From the NCBI GenBank assembly GCA_030063045.1, contig JAQSEB010000003.1:1054001-1118000 (forward strand): a DNA stretch of 64,000 nt, written 5' to 3'. The translations under genes and the position numbers were made by a program. Below the pieces are notes generated by a model. The model made no database searches, was not told the origin of the DNA, and worked only from the letters and a program-made list of their open reading frames with translations. Positions 31,201-46,500 of this stretch are shown piece after piece (positions within the stretch are counted from its first letter, which is position 1; each line of letters starts with the position of its first letter). Source of the DNA: Pratylenchus scribneri (taxonomy: Eukaryota; Nematoda; Chromadorea; Rhabditida; Pratylenchidae).

Positions 31201-34200
31201 TCAATAATTCAATCGATCGAAAAGTATTTTATGATCATTTTGTGGCCCTAATTTAATTTTTTTTTTGAAAATTCTATTAGAATCATATTCTACACTTTAA
31301 AAAAGAGATATCAAAGCCTTCGATTTTTTAAAATACTCCCATATCGATTTTTAATAAATTTTTCAAAAATATTCAATAATTCAATCGATCGAAAAGTATC
31401 TTCCGACCATTTTGGGGTCAGAATTTAATTTTTTTGAAAAATTCTATTAGAATCATATTCTACACTTTAAAAAAGAGGTATCAAAACCTTCGATTTTTTA
31501 AAATACCCCCATATCGATTTTTAATAAATTTTCCAAAAATATTCAATAATTCAATCGATCGAAAAGTATTTTATGATAATTTTGTGGCCCGAATTTAATT
31601 TTTTTGAAAAATTCTATTAGAATCATATTCTACACTTTAAAATAGAGGTATCAAAACCTTCGATTTTTTAAAATACTCCCATATCGATTTTTAATAAATT
31701 TTCCAAAAATATTCAATAATTCAATCGATCGAAAAGTATTTTATGATAATTTTGTGGCCCGAATTTAATTTTTTTGAAAAATTCTATTAGAATCATATTC
31801 TACACTTTAAAAAAGAGGTATCAAAACCTTCGATTTTTTAAAATACCCCCATATCGATTTTTAATAAATTTTCCAAAAATATTCAATAATTCAATCGATC
31901 GAAAAGTATTTTATGATCATTTTGTGGCCCTAATTTAATTTTTTTTTTGAAAATTCTATTAGAATCATATTCTACACTTTAAAAAAGAGATATCAAAGCC
32001 TTCGATTTTTTAAAATACTCCCATATCGATTTTTAATAAATTTTTCAAAAATATTCAATAATTCAATCGATCGAAAAGTATCTTCCGACCATTTTGGGGT
32101 CAGAATTTAATTTTTTTGAAAAATATCATTAGAATCATATTCTTTATTTTAAAAAAGAGTTATCAAAGCCTTCGATTTTTTAAAATACCCCAATATCGAT
32201 TTTTAATAAATTTTTCAAAAATATTCAATAATTCAATCGATCGAAAAGTATCTTCCGACCATTTTGGGGTCAGAATTTAATTTTTTTGAAAAATATCATT
32301 AGAATCATATTCTTTATTTTAAAAAAGAGTTATCAAAGCCTTCGATTTTTTAAAATACCCCATATCGATTTTTAATAAATTTTTCAAAAATATTCAATAA
32401 TTCAATCGATCGAAAAGTATCTTCCGACCATTTTGGGGTCAGAATTTAATTTTTTTGAAAAATATCATTAGAATCATATTCTTTATTTTAAAAAAGAGTT
32501 ATCAAAGCCTTCGATTTTTTAAAATACCCCATATCGATTTTTAATAAATTTTTCAAAAATATTCAATAATTCAATCGATCGAAAAGTATCTTCCGACCAT
32601 TTTGGGGTCAGAATTTAATTTTTTTGAAAAATATCATTAGAATCATATTCTTTATTTTAAAAAAGAGTTATCAAAGCCTTCGATTTTTTAAAATACCCCA
32701 TATCGATTTTTAATAAATTTTTCAAAAATATTCAATAATTCAATCGATCGAAAAGTATCTTCCGACCATTTTGGGGTCAGAATTTAATTTTTTTGAAAAA
32801 TATCATTAGAATCATATTCTATATTTTAAAAAAGAGGTATCAAAGCCTTCGATTTTTTAAAATACTCCCATATCGATTTTTAATAAATTTTTCAAAAATA
32901 TTCAATAATTCAATCGATCGAAAAGTATCTTCCGACCATTTTGGGGTCAGAATTTAATTTTTTTGAAAAATTCTATTAGAATCATATTCTACACTTTAAA
33001 AAAGAGGTATCAAAACCTTCGATTTTTTAAAATACCCCCATATCGATTTTTAATAAATTTTCCAAAAATATTCAATAATTCAATCGATCGAAAAGTATTT
33101 TATGATAATTTTGTGGCCCGAATTTAATTTTTTTGAAAAATTCTATTAGAATCATATTCTACACTTTAAAAAAGAGGTATCAAAACCTTCGATTTTTTAA
33201 AATACTCCCATATCGATTTTTAATAAATTTTCCAAAAATATTCAATAATTCAATCGATCGAAAAGTATTTTATGATCATTTTGTGGCCCTAATTTAATTT
33301 TTTTTTTGAAAATTCTATTAGAATCATATTCTACACTTTAAAAAAGAGATATCAAAACCTTCGATTTTTTAAAATACCCCCATATCGATTTTTAATAAAT
33401 TTTCCAAAAATATTCAATAATTCAATCGATCGAAAAGTATTTTATGATCATTTTGTGGCCCTAATTTAATTTTTTTGAAAAATTCTATTAGAATCATATT
33501 CTACACTTTAAAAAAGAGGTATCAAAACCTTCGATTTTTTAAAATACCCCCATATCGATTTTTAATAAATTTTCCAAAAATATTCAATAATTCAATCGAT
33601 CGAAAAGTATTTTATGATCATTTTGTGGCCCTAATTTAATTTTTTTGAAAAATTCTATTAGAATCATATTCTACACTTTAAAAAAGAGGTATCAAAACCT
33701 TCGATTTTTTAAAATACCCCCATATCGATTTTTAATAAATTTTCCAAAAATATTCAATAATTCAATCGATCGAAAAGTATTTTATGATAATTTTGTGGCC
33801 CTAATTTAATTTTTTTGAAAAATTCTATTAGAATCATATTCTACACTTTAAAAAAGAGATATCAAAACCTTCGATTTTTTAAAATACCCCCATATCGATT
33901 TTTAATAAATTTTCCAAAAATATTCAATAATTCAATCGATCGAAAAGTATTTTATGATCATTTTGTGGCCCTAATTTAATTTTTTTGAAAAATTCTATTA
34001 GAATCATATTCTACACTTTAAAAAAGAGGTATCAAAACCTTCGATTTTTTAAAATACCCCCATATCGATTTTTAATAAATTTTCCAAAAATATTCAATAA
34101 TTCAATCGATCGAAAAGTATTTTATGATCATTTTGTGGCCCTAATTTAATTTTTTTTTTGAAAATTCTATTAGAATCATATTCTACACTTTAAAAAAGAG

Positions 34201-37200
34201 ATATCAAAACCTTCGATTTTTTAAAATACCCCCATATCGATTTTTAATAAATTTTCCAAAAATATTCAATAATTCAATCGATCGAAAAGTATTTTATGAT
34301 CATTTTGTGGCCCTAATTTAATTTTTTTGAAAAATTCTATTAGAATCATATTCTACACTTTAAAAAAGAGGTATCAAAACCTTCGATTTTTTAAAATACC
34401 CCCATATCGATTTTTAATAAATTTTCCAAAAATATTCAATAATTCAATCGATCGAAAAGTATTTTATGATCATTTTGTGGCCCTAATTTAATTTTTTTGA
34501 AAAATTCTATTAGAATCATATTCTACACTTTAAAAAAGAGGTATCAAAACCTTCGATTTTTTAAAATACTCCCATATCGATTTTTAATAAATTTTTCAAA
34601 AATATTCAATAATTCAATCGATCGAAAAGTATCTTCCGACCATTTTGGGGTCAGAATTTAATTTTTTTGAAAAATTCTATTAGAATCATATTCTACACTT
34701 TAAAAAAGAGGTATCAAAACCTTCGATTTTTTAAAATACCCCCATATCGATTTTTAATAAATTTTCCAAAAATATTCAATAATTCAATCGATCGAAAAGT
34801 ATTTTATGATCATTTTGTGGCCCTAATTTAATTTTTTTGAAAAATTCTATTAGAATCATATTCTACATTTTAAAAAAGAGGTATCAAAGCCTTCGATTTT
34901 TTAAAATACTCCCATATCGATTTTTAATAAATTTTTCAAAAATATTCAATAATTCAATCGATCGAAAAGTATCTTCCGACCATTTTGGGGTCAGAATTTA
35001 ATTTTTTTGAAAAATTCTATTAGAATCATATTCTACACTTTAAAAAAGAGGTATCAAAACCTTCGATTTTTTAAAATACCCCCATATCGATTTTTAATAA
35101 ATTTTCCAAAAATATTCAATAATTCAATCGATCGAAAAGTATTTTATGATAATTTTGTGGCCCGAATTTAATTTTTTTGAAAAATTCTATTAGAATCATA
35201 TTCTACACTTTAAAAAAGAGGTATCAAAACCTTCGATTTTTTAAAATACTCCCATATCGATTTTTAATAAATTTTCCAAAAATATTCAATAATTCAATCG
35301 ATCGAAAAGTATTTTATGATCATTTTGTGGCCCTAATTTAATTTTTTTTTTGAAAATTCTATTAGAATCATATTCTACACTTTAAAAAAGAGATATCAAA
35401 ACCTTCGATTTTTTAAAATACCCCCATATCGATTTTTAATAAATTTTCCAAAAATATTCAATAATTCAATCGATCGAAAAGTATTTTATGATCATTTTGT
35501 GGCCCTAATTTAATTTTTTTGAAAAATTCTATTAGAATCATATTCTACACTTTAAAAAAGAGGTATCAAAACCTTCGATTTTTTAAAATACTCCCATATC
35601 GATTTTTAATAAATTTTCCAAAAATATTCAATAATTCAATCGATCGAAAAGTATTTTATGATAATTTTGTGGCCCGAATTTAATTTTTTTGAAAAATTCT
35701 ATTAGAATCATATTCTACACTTTAAAAAAGAGGTATCAAAACCTTCGATTTTTTAAAATACCCCCATATCGATTTTTAATAAATTTTCCAAAAATATTCA
35801 ATAATTCAATCGATCGAAAAGTATTTTATGATAATTTTGTGGCCCGAATTTAATTTTTTTGAAAAATTCTATTAGAATCATATTCTACACTTTAAAAAAG
35901 AGGTATCAAAACCTTCGATTTTTTAAAATACCCCCATATCGATTTTTAATAAATTTTCCAAAAATATTCAATAATTCAATCGATCGAAAAGTATTTTATG
36001 ATAATTTTGTGGCCCGAATTTAATTTTTTTGAAAAATTCTATTAGAATCATATTCTACACTTTAAAAAAGAGGTATCAAAACCTTCGATTTTTTAAAATA
36101 CCCCCATATCGATTTTTAATAAATTTTCCAAAAATATTCAATAATTCAATCGATCGAAAAGTATTTTATGATAATTTTGTGGCCCGAATTTAATTTTTTT
36201 GAAAAATTCTATTAGAATCATATTCTACACTTTAAAAAAGAGGTATCAAAACCTTCGATTTTTTAAAATACCCCCATATCGATTTTTAATAAATTTTCCA
36301 AAAATATTCAATAATTCAATCGATCGAAAAGTATTTTATGATCATTTTGTGGCCCTAATTTAATTTTTTTTTTGAAAATTCTATTAGAATCATATTCTAC
36401 ACTTTAAAAAAGAGATATCAAAGCCTTCGATTTTTTAAAATACTCCCATATCGATTTTTAATAAATTTTTCAAAAATATTCAATAATTCAATCGATCGAA
36501 AAGTATCTTCCGACCATTTTGGGGTCAGAATTTAATTTTTTTGAAAAATATCATTAGAATCATATTCTTTATTTTAAAAAAGAGTTATCAAAGCCTTCGA
36601 TTTTTTAAAATACTCCCATATCGATTTTTAATAAATTTTTCAAAAATATTCAATAATTCAATCGATCGAAAAGTATTTTATGATAATTTTGTGGCCCGAA
36701 TTTAATTTTTTTGAAAAATTCTATAAGAATCATATTCTACACTTTAAAAAAGAGATATCAAAGCCTTCGATTTTTTAAAATACCCCAATATCGATTTTTA
36801 ATAAATTTTTCAAAAATATTCAATAATTCAATCGATCGAAAAGTATTTTATGATAATTTTGTGGCCCGAATTTAATTTTTTTGAAAAATTCTATTAGAAT
36901 CATATTCTACACTTTAAAAAAGAGGTATCAAAACCTTCGATTTTTTAAAATACTCCCATATCGATTTTTAATAAATTTTTCAAAAATATTCAATAATTCA
37001 ATCGATCGAAAAGTATCTTCCGACCATTTTGGGGTCAGAATTTAATTTTTTTGAAAAATATCATTAGAATCATATTCTTTATTTTAAAAAAGAGTTATCA
37101 AAGCCTTCGATTTTTTAAAATACTCCCATATCGATTTTTAATAAATTTTTCAAAAATATTCAATAATTCAATCGATCGAAAAGTATCTTCCGACCATTTT

Positions 37201-40200
37201 GGGGTCAGAATTTAATTTTTTTGAAAAATATCATTAGAATCATATTCTATATTTTAAAAAAGAGGTATCAAAGCCTTCGATTTTTTAAAATACCCCAATA
37301 TCGATTTTTATCAAATTTTTCAAAAATATTCAATAATTCAATCGATCGAAAAGTATTTTATGACCATTTTGGGGTCAGAATTTAATTTTTTTGAAAAATA
37401 TTATTAGAATCATATTCTTCACTTTAAAATAGAGGTATCAAAGCCTTCGATTTCTTTAAATACCCCCATATCGATTTTTAACAAATTTTTCAAAAATATT
37501 CAATAATTCAATCGATCGAAAAGTATCTTCCGACCATTTTGGGGTCAGAATTTAATTTTTTTGTAAAATATTATTAGAATCATATTCTTCACTCTAAAAT
37601 AGAGGTATCAAAACCTTCGATTTCTTTAAATACCCCCATATCGATTTTTAACAAATTTTTCAAAAATATTCAATAATTCAATCGATCGAAAAGTATCTTC
37701 CGACCATTTTGGGGTCAGAATTTAATTTTTTTGAAAAATATCATTAGAATCATATTCTATATTTTAAAAAAGAGGTATCAAAGCCTTCGATTTTTTAAAA
37801 TACCCCAATATCGATTTTTAACAAATTTTTTAAAAATATTCAATAATTCAGTCGATCGAAAAGTATCTTCCGACCATTTTGGGGTCAGAATTTAATTTTT
37901 TTGTAAAATATTATTAGAATCATATTCTTCACTTTAAAATAGAGGTATCAAAGCCTTCGATTTCTTTAAATACCCCCATATCGATTTTTAACAAATTTTT
38001 CAAAAATATTCAATAATTCAATCGATCGAAAAGTATCTTCCGACCATTTTGGGGTCAGAATTTAATTTTTTTGTAAAATATTATTAGAATCATATTCTTC
38101 ACTCTAAAATAGAGGTATCAAAACCTTCGATTTTTTAAAATAGCCCCATATCGATTTTTAATAAATTTTTCAAGAATATTCAATAATTCAATCGATCGAA
38201 AAGTAACTTCCGACCATTTTGGGGTCAGAATTTAATTTTTTTGTAAAATATTATTAGAATCATATTCTTCACTCTAAAATAGAGGTATCAAAACCTTCGA
38301 TTTTTTAAAATAGCCCCATATCGATTTTTAATAAATTTTTCAAGAATATTCAATAATTCAATCGATCGAAAAGTAACTTCCGACCATTTTGGGGTCAAAA
38401 TTTAATTTTTTTGAAAAATTCTATTAGAATCATATTCTACACTTTAAAAAAGAGGTATCAAAACCTTCGATTTTTTAAAATACCCCCATATCGATTTTTA
38501 ATAAATTTTCCAAAAATATTCAATAATTCAATCGATCGAAAAGTATTTTATGATAATTTTGTGGCCCGAATTTAATTTTTTTGAAAAATTCTATTAGAAT
38601 CATATTCTACACTTTAAAAAAGAGGTATCAAAACCTTCGATTTTTTAAAATACTCCCATATCGATTTTTAATAAATTTTCCAAAAATATTCAATAATTCA
38701 ATCGATCGAAAAGTATTTTATGATCATTTTGTGGCCCTAATTTAATTTTTTTGAAAAATTCTATTAGAATCATATTCTACACTTTAAAAAAGAGGTATCA
38801 AAACCTTCGATTTTTTAAAATACCCCCATATCGATTTTTAATAAATTTTCCAAAAATATTCAATAATTCAATCGATCGAAAAGTATTTTATGATCATTTT
38901 GTGGCCCTAATTTAATTTTTTTGAAAAATTCTATTAGAATCATATTCTACACTTTAAAAAAGAGGTATCAAAACCTTCGATTTTTTAAAATACTCCCATA
39001 TCGATTTTTAATAAATTTTTCAAAAATATTCAATAATTCAATCGATCGAAAAGTATCTTCCGACCATTTTGGGGTCAGAATTTAATTTTTTTGAAAAATT
39101 CTATTAGAATCATATTCTACACTTTAAAAAAGAGGTATCAAAACCTTCGATTTTTTAAAATACCCCCATATCGATTTTTAATAAATTTTCCAAAAATATT
39201 CAATAATTCAATCGATCGAAAAGTATTTTATGATCATTTTGTGGCCCTAATTTAATTTTTTTGAAAAATTCTATTAGAATCATATTCTACATTTTAAAAA
39301 AGAGGTATCAAAGCCTTCGATTTTTTAAAATACTCCCATATCGATTTTTAATAAATTTTTCAAAAATATTCAATAATTCAATCGATCGAAAAGTATCTTC
39401 CGACCATTTTGGGGTCAGAATTTAATTTTTTTGAAAAATTCTATTAGAATCATATTCTACACTTTAAAAAAGAGGTATCAAAACCTTCGATTTTTTAAAA
39501 TACCCCCATATCGATTTTTAATAAATTTTCCAAAAATATTCAATAATTCAATCGATCGAAAAGTATTTTATGATAATTTTGTGGCCCGAATTTAATTTTT
39601 TTGAAAAATTCTATTAGAATCATATTCTACACTTTAAAAAAGAGGTATCAAAACCTTCGATTTTTTAAAATACTCCCATATCGATTTTTAATAAATTTTC
39701 CAAAAATATTCAATAATTCAATCGATCGAAAAGTATTTTATGATCATTTTGTGGCCCTAATTTAATTTTTTTTTTGAAAATTCTATTAGAATCATATTCT
39801 ACACTTTAAAAAAGAGATATCAAAACCTTCGATTTTTTAAAATACCCCCATATCGATTTTTAATAAATTTTCCAAAAATATTCAATAATTCAATCGATCG
39901 AAAAGTATTTTATGATCATTTTGTGGCCCTAATTTAATTTTTTTGAAAAATTCTATTAGAATCATATTCTACACTTTAAAAAAGAGGTATCAAAACCTTC
40001 GATTTTTTAAAATACTCCCATATCGATTTTTAATAAATTTTCCAAAAATATTCAATAATTCAATCGATCGAAAAGTATTTTATGATAATTTTGTGGCCCG
40101 AATTTAATTTTTTTGAAAAATTCTATTAGAATCATATTCTACACTTTAAAAAAGAGGTATCAAAACCTTCGATTTTTTAAAATACCCCCATATCGATTTT

Positions 40201-43200
40201 TAATAAATTTTCCAAAAATATTCAATAATTCAATCGATCGAAAAGTATTTTATGATAATTTTGTGGCCCGAATTTAATTTTTTTGAAAAATTCTATTAGA
40301 ATCATATTCTACACTTTAAAAAAGAGGTATCAAAACCTTCGATTTTTTAAAATACCCCCATATCGATTTTTAATAAATTTTCCAAAAATATTCAATAATT
40401 CAATCGATCGAAAAGTATTTTATGATAATTTTGTGGCCCGAATTTAATTTTTTTGAAAAATTCTATTAGAATCATATTCTACACTTTAAAAAAGAGGTAT
40501 CAAAACCTTCGATTTTTTAAAATACCCCCATATCGATTTTTAATAAATTTTCCAAAAATATTCAATAATTCAATCGATCGAAAAGTATTTTATGATAATT
40601 TTGTGGCCCGAATTTAATTTTTTTGAAAAATTCTATTAGAATCATATTCTACACTTTAAAAAAGAGGTATCAAAACCTTCGATTTTTTAAAATACCCCCA
40701 TATCGATTTTTAATAAATTTTCCAAAAATATTCAATAATTCAATCGATCGAAAAGTATTTTATGATCATTTTGTGGCCCTAATTTAATTTTTTTTTTGAA
40801 AATTCTATTAGAATCATATTCTACACTTTAAAAAAGAGATATCAAAGCCTTCGATTTTTTAAAATACTCCCATATCGATTTTTAATAAATTTTTCAAAAA
40901 TATTCAATAATTCAATCGATCGAAAAGTATCTTCCGACCATTTTGGGGTCAGAATTTAATTTTTTTGAAAAATATCATTAGAATCATATTCTTTATTTTA
41001 AAAAAGAGTTATCAAAGCCTTCGATTTTTTAAAATACTCCCATATCGATTTTTAATAAATTTTTCAAAAATATTCAATAATTCAATCGATCGAAAAGTAT
41101 TTTATGATAATTTTGTGGCCCGAATTTAATTTTTTTGAAAAATTCTATAAGAATCATATTCTACACTTTAAAAAAGAGATATCAAAGCCTTCGATTTTTT
41201 AAAATACCCCAATATCGATTTTTAATAAATTTTTCAAAAATATTCAATAATTCAATCGATCGAAAAGTATTTTATGATAATTTTGTGGCCCGAATTTAAT
41301 TTTTTTGAAAAATTCTATTAGAATCATATTCTACACTTTAAAAAAGAGGTATCAAAACCTTCGATTTTTTAAAATACTCCCATATCGATTTTTAATAAAT
41401 TTTTCAAAAATATTCAATAATTCAATCGATCGAAAAGTATCTTCCGACCATTTTGGGGTCAGAATTTAATTTTTTTGAAAAATATCATTAGAATCATATT
41501 CTTTATTTTAAAAAAGAGTTATCAAAGCCTTCGATTTTTTAAAATACTCCCATATCGATTTTTAATAAATTTTTCAAAAATATTCAATAATTCAATCGAT
41601 CGAAAAGTATCTTCCGACCATTTTGGGGTCAGAATTTAATTTTTTTGAAAAATATCATTAGAATCATATTCTTTATTTTAAAAAAGAGTTATCAAAGCCT
41701 TCGATTTTTTAAAATACTCCCATATCGATTTTTAATAAATTTTTCAAAAATATTCAATAATTCAATCGATCGAAAAGTATCTTCCGACCATTTTGGGGTC
41801 AGAATTTAATTTTTTTGAAAAATATCATTAGAATCATATTCTACACTTTAAAAAAGAGGTATCAAAACCTTCGATTTTTTAAAATACCCCCATATCGATT
41901 TTTAATAAATTTTCCAAAAATATTCAATAATTCAATCGATCGAAAAGTATTTTATGATAATTTTGTGGCCCGAATTTAATTTTTTTGAAAAATTCTATTA
42001 GAATCATATTCTACACTTTAAAAAAGAGGTATCAAAACCTTCGATTTTTTAAAATACCCCCATATCGATTTTTAATAAATTTTCCAAAAATATTCAATAA
42101 TTCAATCGATCGAAAAGTATTTTATGATAATTTTGTGGCCCGAATTTAATTTTTTTGAAAAATTCTATTAGAATCATATTCTACACTTTAAAAAAGAGGT
42201 ATCAAAACCTTCGATTTTTTAAAATACCCCCATATCGATTTTTAATAAATTTTCCAAAAATATTCAATAATTCAATCGATCGAAAAGTATTTTATGATCA
42301 TTTTGTGGCCCTAATTTAATTTTTTTTTTGAAAATTCTATTAGAATCATATTCTACACTTTAAAAAAGAGATATCAAAGCCTTCGATTTTTTAAAATACT
42401 CCCATATCGATTTTTAATAAATTTTTCAAAAATATTCAATAATTCAATCGATCGAAAAGTATCTTCCGACCATTTTGGGGTCAGAATTTAATTTTTTTGA
42501 AAAATATCATTAGAATCATATTCTACACTTTAAAAAAGAGGTATCAAAACCTTCGATTTTTTAAAATACCCCCATATCGATTTTTAATAAATTTTCCAAA
42601 AATATTCAATAATTCAATCGATCGAAAAGTATTTTATGATAATTTTGTGGCCCGAATTTAATTTTTTTGAAAAATTCTATTAGAATCATATTCTACACTT
42701 TAAAAAAGAGGTATCAAAACCTTCGATTTTTTAAAATACTCCCATATCGATTTTTAATAAATTTTTCAAAAATATTCAATAATTCAATCGATCGAAAAGT
42801 ATCTTCCGACCATTTTGGGGTCAGAATTTAATTTTTTTGAAAAATATCATTAGAATCATATTCTTTATTTTAAAAAAGAGTTATCAAAGCCTTCGATTTT
42901 TTAAAATACTCCCATATCGATTTTTAATAAATTTTTCAAAAATATTCAATAATTCAATCGATCGAAAAGTATCTTCCGACCATTTTGGGGTCAGAATTTA
43001 ATTTTTTTGAAAAATATCATTAGAATCATATTCTTTATTTTAAAAAAGAGTTATCAAAGCCTTCGATTTTTTAAAATACTCCCATATCGATTTTTAATAA
43101 ATTTTTCAAAAATATTCAATAATTCAATCGATCGAAAAGTATCTTCCGACCATTTTGGGGTCAGAATTTAATTTTTTTGAAAAATATCATTAGAATCATA

Positions 43201-43539
43201 TTCTTTATTTTAAAAAAGAGTTATCAAAGCCTTCGATTTTTTAAAATACTCCCATATCGATTTTTAATAAATTTTTCAAAAATATTCAATAATTCAATCG
43301 ATCGAAAAGTATCTTCCGACCATTTTGGGGTCAGAATTTAATTTTTTTGAAAAATATCATTAGAATCATATTCTACACTTTAAAAAAGAGGTATCAAAGC
43401 CTTCGATTTTTTAAAATACCCCAATATCGATTTTTATCAAATTTTTCAAAAATATTCAATAATTCAATCGATCGAAAAGTATTTTATGACCATTTTGGGG
43501 TCAGAATTTAATTTTTTTGAAAAATATCATTAGAATCAT

Positions 43540-46500
43540 ATTCACCACTCTATATTATAGGTATCAAAGCCTTCGATTTTTTAAAATACCCCAATATCGA
43601 TTTTTAACAAATTTTTCAAAAATATTCAATAATTCAGTCGATCGAAAAGTATCTTCCGACCATTTTTGGGTTTAATTTTTTTGAAAAATATCATTAGAAT
43701 CATATTCACCACTCTATATTATAGGTATCAAAGCCTTCGATTTTTTAAAATACCCCAATATCGATTTTTAACAAATTTTTCAAAAATATTCAATAATTCA
43801 GTCGATCGAAAAGTATCTTCCGACCATTTTTGGGTTTAATTTTTTTGAAAAATATCATTAGAATCATATTCACCACTCTATATTATAGGTATCAAAGCCT
43901 TCGATTTTTTAAAATACCCCAATATCGATTTTTAACAAATTTTTCAAAAATATTCAATAATTCAATCGATCGAAAAGTATCTTCCGACCATTTTGGGGTC
44001 AGAATTTAATTTTTTTGAAAAATATCATTAGAATCATATTCTTTATTTTAAAAAAGAGTTATCAAAGCCTTCGATTTTTTAAAATACCCCATATCGATTT
44101 TTAATAAATTTTTCAAAAATATTCAATAATTCAATCGATCGAAAAGTATCTTCCGACCATTTTGGGGTCAGAATTTAATTTTTTTGAAAAATATCATTAG
44201 AATCATATTCTACATTATAAAAAAGAGGTATCAAAGCCTTCGATTTTTTAAAATACTCCCATATCGATTTTTAATAAATTTTTCAAAAATATTCAATAAT
44301 TCAATCGATCGAAAAGTATCTTCCGACCATTTTGGGGTCAGAATTTAATTTTTTTGAAAAATATTATTAGAATCATATTCTACATTTTAAAAAAGAGGTA
44401 TCAAAGCCTTCGATTTTTTAAAATACTCCCATATCGATTTTTAATAAATTTTTCAAAAATATTCAATAATTCAATCGATCGAAAAGTATCTTCCGACCAT
44501 TTTGTGGCTAGAATTTAATTTTTTTGAAAAATATCATTAGAATCATATTCTACACTTTAAAAAAGAGGTATCAAAACCTTCGATTTTTTAAAATACTCCC
44601 ATATCGATTTTTAATAAATTTTCCAAAAATATTCAATAATTCAATCGATCGAAAAGTATTTTATGATCATTTTGTGGCCCTAATTTAATTTTTTTTTTGA
44701 AAATTCTATTAGAATCATATTCTACACTTTAAAAAAGAGATATCAAAACCTTCGATTTTTTAAAATACCCCCATATCGATTTTTAATAAATTTTCCAAAA
44801 ATATTCAATAATTCAATCGATCGAAAAGTATTTTATGATCATTTTGTGGCCCTAATTTAATTTTTTTGAAAAATTCTATTAGAATCATATTCTACACTTT
44901 AAAAAAGAGGTATCAAAACCTTCGATTTTTTAAAATACCCCCATATCGATTTTTAATAAATTTTCCAAAAATATTCAATAATTCAGTCGATCGAAAAGTA
45001 TTTTATGATCATTTTGTGGCCCGAATTTAATTTTTTTGAAAAATTCTATTAGAATCATATTCTACACTTTAAAAAAGAGATATCAAAGCCTTCGATTTTT
45101 TAAAATACTCCCATATCGATTTTTAATAAATTTTTCAAAAATATTCAATAATTCAATCGATCGAAAAGTATTTTATGATAATTTTGTGGCCCGAATTTAA
45201 TTTTTTTGAAAAATTCTATAAGAATCATATTCTACACTTTAAAAAAGAGATATCAAAGCCTTCGATTTTTTAAAATACCCCAATATCGATTTTTAATAAA
45301 TTTTTCAAAAATATTCAATAATTCAATCGATCGAAAAGTATCTTCCGACCATTTTGGGGTCAGAATTTAATTTTTTTGAAAAATATCATTAGAATCATAT
45401 TCTTTATTTTAAAAAAGAGTTATCAAAGCCTTCGATTTTTTAAAATACTCCCATATCGATTTTTAATAAATTTTTCAAAAATATTCAATAATTCAATCGA
45501 TCGAAAAGTATCTTCCGACCATTTTGGGGTCAGAATTTAATTTTTTTGAAAAATATCATTAGAATCATATTCTTTATTTTAAAAAAGAGTTATCAAAGCG
45601 TTCGATTTTTTAAAATACTCCCATATCGATTTTTAATAAATTTTTCAAAAATATTCAATAATTCAATCGATCGAAAAGTATCTTCCGACCATTTTGGGGT
45701 CAGAATTTAATTTTTTTGAAAAATATCATTAGAATCATATTCTACACTTTAAAAAAGAGGTATCAAAACCTTCGATTTTTTAAAATACCCCCATATCGAT
45801 TTTTAATAAATTTTCCAAAAATATTCAATAATTCAATCGATCGAAAAGTATTTTATGATAATTTTGTGGCCCGAATTTAATTTTTTTGAAAAATTCTATT
45901 AGAATCATATTCTACACTTTAAAAAAGAGGTATCAAAACCTTCGATTTTTTAAAATACCCCCATATCGATTTTTAATAAATTTTCCAAAAATATTCAATA
46001 ATTCAATCGATCGAAAAGTATTTTATGATCATTTTGTGGCCCTAATTTAATTTTTTTTTTGAAAATTCTATTAGAATCATATTCTACACTTTAAAAAAGA
46101 GATATCAAAGCCTTCGATTTTTTAAAATACTCCCATATCGATTTTTAATAAATTTTTCAAAAATATTCAATAATTCAATCGATCGAAAAGTATCTTCCGA
46201 CCATTTTGGGGTCAGAATTTAATTTTTTTGAAAATTCTATTAGAATCATATTCTACACTTTAAAAAAGAGATATCAAAGCCTTCGATTTTTTAAAATACT
46301 CCCATATCGATTTTTAATAAATTTTTCAAAAATATTCAATAATTCAATCGATCGAAAAGTATCTTCCGACCATTTTGGGGTCAGAATTTAATTTTTTTGA
46401 AAAATATCATTAGAATCATATTCTACACTTTAAAAAAGAGGTATCAAAACCTTCGATTTTTTAAAATACCCCCATATCGATTTTTAATAAATTTTCCAAA

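Noticed and set aside
46206..46391. 61-residue open frame inside satellite I
   Set aside because: It arises from a two-base deletion in one monomer; neighbouring monomers have stops in the same frame.
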